Source: an uncultured Oscillospiraceae bacterium
GTDB taxonomy: Bacteria > Bacillota > Clostridia > Oscillospirales > Oscillospiraceae
Direction: 5' to 3'
DNA: 6,999 nt
Assembly: GCA_934659415.1 (NCBI GenBank)
Contig: CAKUHW010000054.1
Location: forward strand, 1 to 6,999
The translations under genes and the position numbers were made by a program. Shown one piece after another: positions 1 through 5,686 of this stretch (position 1 is the stretch's first letter; each line of letters opens with the position of its first letter). The notes beneath the pieces were generated by a model that searched no databases, was not told the DNA's origin, and worked only from the letters and a program-made list of their open reading frames with translations.

Positions 1-575
1 GCGTGGTAATTGCGGCCGAAGGCGCTGCAGAAGTAGGCGTAGTAGTACAGCATACCGCCCAGCACCAGCAGCACGAAGCATCCGGGCACCCGGCCGAACA
101 TCTTCATGGAGCCGCCCAGCTCGGCGGGGCGGCCGTCCCGGATGAGGTATCCGGCGCACTCGTAGACCTTCATCAGGCCCACGGAGATGAGCAGCATGGG
201 GATGCGCAGCGTGGTGTACAGCACGCCGTTGAGCAGCCCGAACAGAGCGCCGAAGGCCACCACAAAAATCAGCACGCCCCAGGCCTTCAGCCCGGTCATC
301 TGGGCGATGGGGATACCGGCCAGACAGGTGAGGATCATCATGTTGCCGATGGAGAAGTCCCACCGCTTGCTCATCATGTTGCCCGACATACCCCAGGCCA
401 GCATGGCGGCGGGCACGGTCTGGGTGAGCACCATGCGGATGCTGCTGAGCGTTCCGAAGCTGCCAGCCTTGAGGATCCGGCAGAGGAGGAAGAACACCAG
501 ATACACGCCCACAGGCCACACGATCACCTGGAGGATATCACTGATCTTTTGCTTTACCGTTGCGCTGTTGTTCAT
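1..575 (-). CDS. ABC importer permease 2 (CUT2/RbsC-like), 3' part cut off by window edge
   Basis: Membrane subunit of the sugar-type ABC importer encoded upstream in the same direction. 191 codons are visible and the gene runs off at base 1, so the C-terminal part is missing (family members are usually about 310-350 residues). The start at 575 is supported by an AAGGAGAC ribosome site 8 bases upstream. Visible features are a hydrophobic helix at about residues 15-32 (VIVWPVGVYLVFFLL), the family motif region WDFSIG (72-77, the counterpart of GIDLSVG in RbsC-type permeases), a hydrophobic stretch at about 100-120, LRIPMLLISVGLM (about 128-140, matching the 'ipPfIvTLgtm' region), and FGRNYH at the cut end, which corresponds to the start of the cytoplasmic loop that docks on the ATPase. 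It differs clearly from the permease at 1982-2920, so the two probably form a heterodimer. It is separated from the binding-protein gene by 167 bases that contain a strong stem-loop. The family assignment is firm; the substrate is unknown. Confidence 0.88.
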   Translation of the reverse strand, partial: MNNSATVKQKISDILQVIVWPVGVYLVFFLLCRILKAGSFGTLSSIRMVLTQTVPAAMLAWGMSGNMMSKRWDFSIGNMMILTCLAGIPIAQMTGLKAWGVLIFVVAFGALFGLLNGVLYTTLRIPMLLISVGLMKVYECAGYLIRDGRPAELGGSMKMFGRVPGCFVLLVLGGMLYYYAYFCSAFGRNYH

Positions 576-630
576 AAGCCTTGTCTCCTTTGGAAGATCC
601 CGGCTGGCCCGGGCTGATACGGATGGTGCG

Positions 631-674
631 GAGCGGGACCCCCGCCCCGTGCTGCCGGCACGGGGCGGGCGCTC
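631..674 (-). promoter_or_regulatory. Strong GC-rich stem-loop between binding-protein and permease 2 genes
   Basis: Bases 641-652 and 658-669 are perfect 12-base inverted arms closed by a 5-base loop; GAGC (631-634) and GCTC (671-674) extend the structure beyond an asymmetric internal loop. It lies about 70 bases after the stop codon of the binding-protein gene. Read on the operon (minus) strand no T-run follows, so it does not look like a complete intrinsic terminator. In many ABC importer operons such a hairpin downstream of the binding-protein gene protects its mRNA 3' end or lowers read-through; that role is inferred here. On the plus strand a CTTTTC follows, but no plus-strand gene reads into it. 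Confidence 0.7.
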
Positions 675-742
675 CTTTTCAGGGAGAAAGAAGATCGGTA
701 TGGTCACGCCGGTGGGGACCGGCGATTACCGCGCGTTGAAGC

Positions 743-1924
743 TCAGCCGCGGCGGGCCTGCAGGCTCTCGATGGTGTAGTTGTCCACCTGCTTCTGATAG
801 TCGTCGGCGGTGACATCGGGATTGTAGACGGAGATGAGGGACTTCATCTCGTCCAGGTTGAAGATGTAGTTGCCGTTGTAGCTGTTGTCGATGAGCACGG
901 AGAAGTCGTCGCTGTTGTAGGCGATGAGGTAGGGGATGTGGTAACCCACGGCCTTGCCGTCGCTGCCGGTGATCTTGTGGCCGTCCATGGCGCAGCACAG
1001 CTGGGCCAGAGCCAGCTCCACATGGCCCACCACGCCGTCGGCACAGCCGTGGAGCGCGCCGGCATCAAAGTACTCCTTGACGTAGGACTCGGCAGCCTCA
1101 TAGCAGAACATGTACACGGAGCCCATCTTGCCCGCGGTCTCCAGGGCGCCGGAGGCGTTCTTGGCGGCATTCAGGCCGGAGCCGAAGCCGTTGAGCTCGG
1201 GGAAGTTGGTGATCAGGTTCTGGGCGCCCTCCACCTTGTCGTAGGTGCGGGCCTCGCTGAGCAGCTCCAGGCCGTTGGCGGCCAGACAGTCCTTGAAGCC
1301 CTTGGCGCGGGCGTCGATGGAGTCGGAGGTGCCCTCGGGCATGCCCAGGAACACCCACTTGTCGGCGCCCAGGTCGATGCAGTGCTGAGTCATGGCGTAG
1401 CCGGCCTCGTAGTCCATGGAGTTGATGGAGCCGGCATAGTACTCGTTGGCGGCGATCTCATCGTAGAAATCGGCGCCCAGCAGGTCGGTGAAGGTGAAGG
1501 TGGTGTAGATCTGCTTGGCGGCGCACAGCTCCATCACCTTATTGGCGATGCCGCCGTCCATGGCGCACAGCATGCCGTCGATGCCGGCGGCCAGCAGGTT
1601 CTCCGCGGCGGACACGACCTCACCGGGGTTGCCGGCCTCGGCCACGGCCACCTCCATACCGAACTGCTTGCAGAATTCGGTGACGGTGTCGATGATGTTG
1701 ATGGCCCAGGGGGTGGTGGTGCTGTAGATCATCAGGCCGACCTTTTTGCCGGCCAGGGAACTGGTGTCGCTGCCGGGCTGGGGATTCACGTTCTGGGAAG
1801 CGCTGGGCTGATCGCTGGTGCCGGGGTTGGTGCTGGTGCTGGGCTTGTCGCTGCCGCCGCCGCAGGCGGCCAGGGCGAACAGCATGACCAGAGCAAGAAG
1901 CATCGCGGTGAGTTTTTTCATCAT
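743..1924 (-). CDS. Substrate-binding lipoprotein of sugar-type ABC importer
   Basis: Captures the ligand outside the cell and delivers it to the permeases. The 393-residue product begins with Lys-Lys, a hydrophobic core and the lipobox LAAC (residues 18-21), so Cys21 should be lipidated and anchor the protein in the membrane. A Ser/Thr/Pro/Asn-rich linker (about 25-57) leads to a type 1 periplasmic-binding fold: first strand KVGLMIYSTTTPW (61-73), a hydrophobic AAGIDGMLCAMD strand (112-123), the DARAKGF helix (205-211, matching the conserved R-x-x-GF of sugar binders) and NAAKNASGALETAG (252-265). The last ~60 residues form a charged extension beyond the usual core. Two adjacent ATGs exist (1924 and 1921); AAGGAAGG lies 5 bases from the first and 8 from the second, so the true start may be 1921. 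Stem-loops lie on both sides of the gene. Besides the lipidated Cys the protein has nine more cysteines, as is common in strict anaerobes. Ligand unknown. Confidence 0.9.
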   Translation of the reverse strand: MMKKLTAMLLALVMLFALAACGGGSDKPSTSTNPGTSDQPSASQNVNPQPGSDTSSLAGKKVGLMIYSTTTPWAINIIDTVTEFCKQFGMEVAVAEAGNPGEVVSAAENLLAAGIDGMLCAMDGGIANKVMELCAAKQIYTTFTFTDLLGADFYDEIAANEYYAGSINSMDYEAGYAMTQHCIDLGADKWVFLGMPEGTSDSIDARAKGFKDCLAANGLELLSEARTYDKVEGAQNLITNFPELNGFGSGLNAAKNASGALETAGKMGSVYMFCYEAAESYVKEYFDAGALHGCADGVVGHVELALAQLCCAMDGHKITGSDGKAVGYHIPYLIAYNSDDFSVLIDNSYNGNYIFNLDEMKSLISVYNPDVTADDYQKQVDNYTIESLQARRG

Positions 1925-1965
1925 TCGTTCCTTCCTTTTCCGTAGTGTAGTTTTGAGATATACAT

Positions 1966-2000
1966 TAAGCTTCCGCCGGCGTTACCGGGGGAGAAGCTTA
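1966..2000 (-). promoter_or_regulatory. Stem-loop overlapping the stop codon of permease 1
   Basis: TAAGCTTC (1966-1973) and GAAGCTTA (1993-2000) are perfect 8-base inverted arms; inside them CCGG (1976-1979) and CCGG (1985-1988) can pair around a 5-base loop, CGTTA, that contains the permease stop codon (1982-1984). On the operon strand the stem is followed by AATGTATATC with no T-run, so it is not a standard terminator. It precedes the binding-protein start by about 40 bases. A role as a processing or stability element that sets binding-protein mRNA apart from the upstream genes is inferred. Confidence 0.55.
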
Positions 2001-2920
2001 CTGCCCTTGTCCCGCACGTAGCTCACAGAGACTACCACCAGGAAGATCAGTCCGCGCACGCCGTGGGTGAGCTCCACCGGCACGCCGATGACCACCATGC
2101 CGTTGACCAGCACGGAGATGATCACGCCGCCGATGACGCCGCAGCGGATGGCGGTGCGCACGCCGCCGCTCATGGCCATGCCGCCCAGCGCCAGGGCGAT
2201 GATCACGTTCATCTCCTCATTGGTGCCGGTGCCGGTGGACACGTTGCCCGTGCGGGCCAGCAGAAAGTAAGCGGCCACGCCCACGATGGCCCCGCCGAAG
2301 AGATAGGCGAACAGGCGGTAGCACTTCAGGGGCATGCCCGTCTGGCCTGCGGCCACGGGGTTCTCGCCGTAAGCCTGGCTGGCGCGGCCCAGCTTGGTGC
2401 GGTTGAACACCAGCCAGCCCAGGAAGATTACCGCGATCAGCGCGGCGAAGCGGACGTAAGTATTGTTGGCCAGCCCCAGATCGATATAGGAGTAGCCGTG
2501 GCCCTGGAGCACCGAGTTGACGATGCCCCGGGTGAGGAACATCATGGACACGGAGCCGATGTAGGGGTTCAGATTCAGCCCCACGGTGACGTAGCCGGTG
2601 ACCAGGTAGCACAGCACCCCCACCACGATGCACACCGGCAGCACCAGTACGGTGCTGCCCATGGCGTTGGCCACGGCCATGGCGCACAGAGAGCACAGGG
2701 CGATGACGCCGCCGGGGGAGAAGTCCATACCGCCCTGGGCGTATACCATGGCCAGACCCACGGCTACCATGATGGTGGTAAAGGCCTGGTTGATCACCGT
2801 GGCCAGATTGGAGCCCTGAAAGATGGCGCCCTTGGAGGCGATGCCGAAGAAGGCCAGCACGATCACCAGGCCCAGCACCGGCACCAGCATGCTTCCTCTC
2901 TCTTTGATCCAGTTTTTCAT
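1982..2920 (-). CDS. ABC importer permease 1 (CUT2/RbsC-like)
   Basis: A 312-residue integral membrane subunit of the importer, of usual length for the BPD_transp_2 (RbsC/MglC) family. Many hydrophobic segments are visible, the first at about residues 11-28. GMDFSPG (64-70) matches the family's GIDLSVG motif; NRTKLGRASQAYGENPVAAGQTGM, spread over 173-196, is the cytoplasmic loop that couples to the ATPase; IIALALGGMAMSGGV (240-254) matches the conserved 'vvlGGtsl.GG' region. The start at 2920 is set by GAGGAGGG, which overlaps the stop codon of the ATPase gene; only 13 bases separate the two reading frames, so translational coupling is likely. The C-terminus is short and basic (RDKGSKLLPR), consistent with a cytoplasmic end. 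It should pair with the second permease at 575. Substrate not readable from sequence. Confidence 0.92.
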   Translation of the reverse strand: MKNWIKERGSMLVPVLGLVIVLAFFGIASKGAIFQGSNLATVINQAFTTIMVAVGLAMVYAQGGMDFSPGGVIALCSLCAMAVANAMGSTVLVLPVCIVVGVLCYLVTGYVTVGLNLNPYIGSVSMMFLTRGIVNSVLQGHGYSYIDLGLANNTYVRFAALIAVIFLGWLVFNRTKLGRASQAYGENPVAAGQTGMPLKCYRLFAYLFGGAIVGVAAYFLLARTGNVSTGTGTNEEMNVIIALALGGMAMSGGVRTAIRCGVIGGVIISVLVNGMVVIGVPVELTHGVRGLIFLVVVSVSYVRDKGSKLLPR

Positions 2921-2933
2921 TGTGCCGCCCTCC

Positions 2934-4430
2934 TCAGATCATCTTTTGAATGAGCTCGTACTCTGTCAGCTCCGGCGAACGCAGATATTCGCCGGTGATC
3001 GCTCCGTCCTTCATGATGAGGATACGGTCGCTCATGCCGATCAGCTCGGGCAGCTCCTCGGAGATGAGGACGATGGCGTTGCCCGCCTTCTTCAGCTGGT
3101 AGATCAGCTGATACATGGCCGCCTTCACGCCCACGTCCACGCCGCGGGTGGGACAGTCCAGCACCAGCACCTTGGAGCGCTTACCCACCCATTTGGCGAA
3201 GGCCACCTTCTGCTTGTTGCCGCCGGAGAGGGCCCGCACCGGCTGGCTGCCGCCCTGGCACTTGATGCTCAGGGCCCGGATCTGCTCGTCCACAAAGGCC
3301 TTCTCCCGGCGGGGGGAGATGATCTTGGCGGTGGACACCGCGTCCAGGGAGGGCAGAGAGATGTTGTAGCCGATGGAGGCCCGCAGCATGAGGGACTCCA
3401 GATCGCGGTTCTTGGACACATACCCCACGCCGGCGGCCGCCGCGCCGTGGGTGGACTCGATGGGGCGGCCGTGCTCGTCCAGCACCCGGCCGGCCACCTG
3501 CCTGTCGATGCCGAACATGGCCCGGCCCAGCTCGTGCATGCCGCAGTCGGACAGGCCGCCCAGGCCGAGGATCTCTCCCTCGTGGACCTCCAGGCTGACG
3601 TCCCGCAGGGTGCGCAGCCCGTACAGGTGCTCCACCCGCAGCATGACCTTCTCCCCGTGGGAGGGGTCGTAGTCGCCCCGGTAGTAGTCGCCCTTCAGCT
3701 CGCGGCCCACCATCATGGCCTGCAGCTTCTTCACCTCGTACTCTCCCTTCACCAGGGAGCCGATCATCACGCCGTCGCGCAGCACGGTGATGTGGGAGCA
3801 CACCTCCATCAGCTCGTCCAGGTCGTGGGAGATGAAGATCACCGCCTTGTTGGCCGCCGCCATCCTCTTCATGATGTCGTAGATCACGTCGCGCCCCCGC
3901 TGGCTCAGGGCGGTGGTGGTCTCGTCCACGATGAGCACATCCGGGTCGCAGCGCATGGCGCTGGCCACCTCCAGCAGCTTGCGGTCCTCAAAGTTCAGAG
4001 TGTTGATGGAGCGCCGCACGTCGATGTCGGTGATGCCCACGGCGGCAAAGGCCGCCTCCGCCTCCCGGTACATCCGCTGCCGGTCCACAAAGCCGCCGCG
4101 GCGAAAGCGCTCCACCTCGCCCAGGAACATATTGTCCGCGATGCCGATGTTGTTGATGGTGCCCATCTCCTGCACGATCATGGCCACCTTCAGCCCCCGC
4201 GCCTCGGCCACGTTCTTCGGGGCGTAGGGCTGCCCCTCCTTGAACATGGCGCCGCTGTCGCAGCTCTGCAGACCGGCGACGATGGAGGTCATCGTGGACT
4301 TGCCGGAGCCGTTCTCTCCCACCAGGCCCCGCACCTCGCCCCTGTTCAGAACGAAATCCACGCTCTGCAGAGCTTTGGTGGCGCCAAAGTTCTTGACCAT
4401 GCTTTCGATCCGGAGCAACTCTTCGCCCAT
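2934..4430 (-). CDS. Tandem-domain ABC importer ATPase (RbsA/MglA-like)
   Basis: Cytoplasmic energy subunit with two fused nucleotide-binding domains in 498 residues, the usual length for RbsA/MglA. Domain 1 has a canonical Walker A (GENGSGKST, 38-46), Q-loop Gln87, Walker B VLIVDE (165-170) followed by TTTAL where most relatives have PTAAL, and switch His202 (ISHD); its signature is degenerate (LNFED, 145-149). Domain 2 (from about 264) has a lysine-less Walker A remnant (GLGGLSDCG, 289-297), a canonical LSGGNKQK signature (401-408), and Walker B VLVLDCPTRGVDVG (421-434), in which Cys426 replaces the catalytic Glu; the switch His is also absent (ISEE, 456-459). One competent ATP site, formed by Walker motifs of domain 1 and signature of domain 2, is therefore expected. 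It is first in the operon, with a weak AAGGG-type ribosome site about 10 bases upstream and an extended -10 promoter further up. Family firm; transported ligand unknown. Confidence 0.93.
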   Translation of the reverse strand: MGEELLRIESMVKNFGATKALQSVDFVLNRGEVRGLVGENGSGKSTMTSIVAGLQSCDSGAMFKEGQPYAPKNVAEARGLKVAMIVQEMGTINNIGIADNMFLGEVERFRRGGFVDRQRMYREAEAAFAAVGITDIDVRRSINTLNFEDRKLLEVASAMRCDPDVLIVDETTTALSQRGRDVIYDIMKRMAAANKAVIFISHDLDELMEVCSHITVLRDGVMIGSLVKGEYEVKKLQAMMVGRELKGDYYRGDYDPSHGEKVMLRVEHLYGLRTLRDVSLEVHEGEILGLGGLSDCGMHELGRAMFGIDRQVAGRVLDEHGRPIESTHGAAAAGVGYVSKNRDLESLMLRASIGYNISLPSLDAVSTAKIISPRREKAFVDEQIRALSIKCQGGSQPVRALSGGNKQKVAFAKWVGKRSKVLVLDCPTRGVDVGVKAAMYQLIYQLKKAGNAIVLISEELPELIGMSDRILIMKDGAITGEYLRSPELTEYELIQKMI

Positions 4431-4489
4431 AGTGTTACCGCCCTTCCCTTGTTACAGATGTTTCCGGCCTGCGGAGCCATACCCGTTCC

Positions 4490-4498
4490 GTTATAGCA
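4490..4498 (-). promoter_or_regulatory. Extended -10 promoter candidate for the transporter operon
   Basis: On the minus strand this reads TGCTATAAC, an extended -10 (TGn plus TATAAC, five of six to consensus). It would start transcription near 4483, leaving a leader of about 50 bases before the ATPase start at 4430. No good -35 is present at the right distance (the hexamer at 17 bases is ATGCAC), which fits a promoter that needs an activator such as the adjacent LysR-type protein. Inferred from sequence only. Confidence 0.5.
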
Positions 4499-4561
4499 GG
4501 CCGGGCCGCTCTGTGCATTTTCCCTGTCCCACAGGCCGCTTTCGGCGTTCTGCTTGGTACC

Positions 4562-4634
4562 TTCCCCTTTGGTTATGTTCACACTGCACAAAAACAAGGG
4601 GAACTATCTGGGTCAGATGGTACTTGATTTCCCC
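4562..4634. repeat. Three TTCCCC/GGGGAA elements in alternating orientation
   Basis: TTCCCCTT (4562-4569), AAGGGGAA (4596-4603) and TTTCCCC (4628-4634) form alternating inverted copies. The first two are perfect 8-base inverted arms; the second and third share 6 perfect bases. Centres lie about 34 and 32 bases apart, close to three helical turns, and the third overlaps the -35 region of the regulator promoter. This is consistent with operator half-sites on one DNA face, but no protein is assigned. Confidence 0.35.
4603..4621. promoter_or_regulatory. LysR-box-like dyad in the divergent region
   Basis: ATCTG (4606-4610) and CAGAT (4614-4618) are perfect inverted arms around GGT, with two further matches outward (4603/4621 and 4604/4620). 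T4605 and A4617 fit the T-N11-A pattern of LysR-type binding sites. It ends 3 bases before the -35 hexamer of the regulator's own promoter (4624), where a bound regulator could repress itself. It is about 120-135 bases upstream of the predicted transporter start, further than the usual -65, so direct activation from here alone is less certain. Confidence 0.5.
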
Positions 4635-4652
4635 GCAAAAGTAAAATATAAT
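4624..4652 (+). promoter_or_regulatory. Sigma-A-type promoter of the LysR-type regulator gene
   Basis: TTGATT (4624-4629) and TATAAT (4647-4652) are separated by exactly 17 bases, a near-consensus housekeeping promoter. Transcription would begin near 4659, giving a leader of about 54 bases to the ATG at 4713. It lies in a locally AT-rich stretch that stands out from the GC-rich surroundings. Confidence 0.8.
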
Positions 4653-4712
4653 ATGTGCATAGCCGGTATAACCATTTGAACATAGCTCAGCCGCTTTCGG
4701 GAGGAATTTGTG

Positions 4713-5606
4713 ATGAATTTAACACAGCTGCGCTATTTTACCGAGGCGGCCCGCTGCCTGAACCTCAGCAAGGCGGCAGAGCTGCTGTACATCTCCCAGC
4801 CGGCGCTGAGCCGGCAGATCAGCAAGCTGGAGGAAGCCATCGGGGCCCGGCTGTTCGAGCGGGGCAACCGGGGGCTGGAGCTGACCCTCGCCGGGGAGCT
4901 GCTGCTGCAGGAGGCAGACGGCATTTTTCTGCGGGAGCAGGAGCTGCTGCGGCGGCTGCGGGCGGCCAGCCCCAAGAGCCAGCCGCCGCTGAAGATCGCC
5001 TTCACCAACGATGTGTTCCTGCGCAAACTGAACCTCTTCGCCCGGGACTATGCCCACGACCACCCCGCCCAGAAGTTCCTCATCGACCGGTACAACTGGA
5101 TGGCCCTGCGCCACGAGCTGACCCGGGGTATGGTGGACCTGGTGGTGAGCCTGCGGGCCGGGCTGGACGACATCCCCGGCGTGCGCTACCGCATCCTGCA
5201 CACGGGGCCCAATATGGTGGTGCTGTCCAAAAGCCACCCCCTGGCGGGGCGCAGCAGCCTGACCCTGGGGGAGCTGCGGGACGAGACCTTCATGCTGCCC
5301 GAGTCCTCCTTTGCCTTCTCCTTCCGGGAACTGAAGGAGCTGTGCGCCCCCTACGGCTTTGAGCCGAAGACCAGCATGGAGCACCCCATTCTGGACTCGG
5401 TGCTGCTGGACGTGGCCCAGGGGGGCGGCGTGGCCACCATTATGGAGGGGCTGACCCCCGCGGCCAGCGCCCTGGAGCTGGTGAGCATTCCCTGCCCCGA
5501 CCTGCCTCAGCTGGATTTCGTGGTGGCCTGGCACCGCAGCGTGGAGACCAACCACCTGCTGTCCGTGGTGGACGCCATCACGGACTATCCCTGGTTTGAG
5601 ACGTGA
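4713..5606 (+). CDS. LysR-type transcriptional regulator
   Basis: A DNA-binding regulator of 297 residues, the usual LysR-family length. The N-terminal winged helix-turn-helix is clear: MNLTQLRYFTEAARCLNLSK leads into AAELLYISQPALSRQISKLE (about 21-40), with LSRQISKLE as the recognition helix, then RLFERGNRGLELTLAGE (about 46-62). A linker helix of about 63-87 precedes a periplasmic-binding-like effector domain (about 92-290; PLKIAFTND at its start and HELTRGMVDLVVS matching the usual 'l..G.lDlai'). GGGAGGA (4699-4705) favours ATG at 4713; an adjacent in-frame GTG at 4710 would be too close. It is transcribed divergently from the ABC importer, with a LysR-like dyad in the shared region, so it probably regulates that operon and itself. 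The effector is unknown and could be the imported ligand or a product of it. Confidence 0.93.
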   Translation: MNLTQLRYFTEAARCLNLSKAAELLYISQPALSRQISKLEEAIGARLFERGNRGLELTLAGELLLQEADGIFLREQELLRRLRAASPKSQPPLKIAFTNDVFLRKLNLFARDYAHDHPAQKFLIDRYNWMALRHELTRGMVDLVVSLRAGLDDIPGVRYRILHTGPNMVVLSKSHPLAGRSSLTLGELRDETFMLPESSFAFSFRELKELCAPYGFEPKTSMEHPILDSVLLDVAQGGGVATIMEGLTPAASALELVSIPCPDLPQLDFVVAWHRSVETNHLLSVVDAITDYPWFET

Positions 5607-5620
5607 GCGGGCGGTTTTCG

Positions 5621-5649
5621 TTGCCATTTTCCATCCGGTGTGGTATACT
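5621..5649 (+). promoter_or_regulatory. Promoter of the oligoendopeptidase gene
   Basis: TTGCCA (5621-5626) and TATACT (5644-5649) are separated by 17 bases, and TGG directly before the -10 makes it an extended -10. Transcription would start near 5656, about 30 bases before the ATG at 5687. The promoter begins 15 bases after the regulator's stop codon and no clear terminator hairpin lies between, so some read-through from the regulator gene is possible. Confidence 0.75.
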
Positions 5650-5686
5650 GCTTTGCATCTGAGTTTTTGAATGGAGGTCGTTTTCT

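Larger units (their letters stand above)
4536..4700. repeat. Two identical 10-base copies of CCGCTTTCGG bracketing the divergent promoter region
   Basis: CCGCTTTCGG occurs at 4536-4545 and again at 4691-4700. Each copy is a small dyad (CCG/CGG around CTTT). The left copy sits at about -53 to -62 from the predicted transporter start, the usual position of a LysR-regulator site; the right copy abuts the ribosome site of the regulator gene. This may be chance or paired operator elements. Confidence 0.25.

Noticed and set aside
599..613. Small hairpin CCCGG-CTGGC-CCGGG upstream of permease 2
   Set aside because: A five-base GC stem is expected by chance at this composition and no regulatory context supports it.
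631..680. Intrinsic terminator on the plus strand (GC stem followed by CTTTTC)
   Set aside because: The T-run is short and no plus-strand gene ends upstream. On the strand actually transcribed the stem has no T-run, so it is treated as an intra-operon stem-loop.
938..1945. 335-codon plus-strand open frame opposite the binding-protein gene
   Set aside because: No start context or domain, biased Gly/Val/His/Ala composition, and the opposite strand encodes a clear lipoprotein.
1925..1981. Internal promoter for the binding-protein gene (TATATC on the minus strand)
   Set aside because: No -35 hexamer at a suitable distance and no TG extension in the right register.
3916..3924. Frameshift or damage behind the unusual DETTTAL in domain 1 of the ATPase
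   Set aside because: The frame is open throughout with motifs intact on both sides. A Pro-to-Thr change here leaves the catalytic Asp169 and Glu170 in place and looks like subfamily variation.
2823..4496. Very long open frame (557 codons) on the plus strand opposite the ATPase
   Set aside because: Antisense shadow: its His/Gln/Gly/Val-rich composition is what GC-biased codons give when read backwards. The minus-strand product has complete ABC motifs.
4719..5627. 302-codon minus-strand open frame opposite the LysR-type gene
   Set aside because: Low-complexity Gln/Gly/His/Leu composition and no domain; the plus strand has a full LysR-family protein.
5607..5686. Terminator between the regulator and peptidase genes
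   Set aside because: No convincing inverted repeat with a T-run; the space is taken up by the peptidase promoter.
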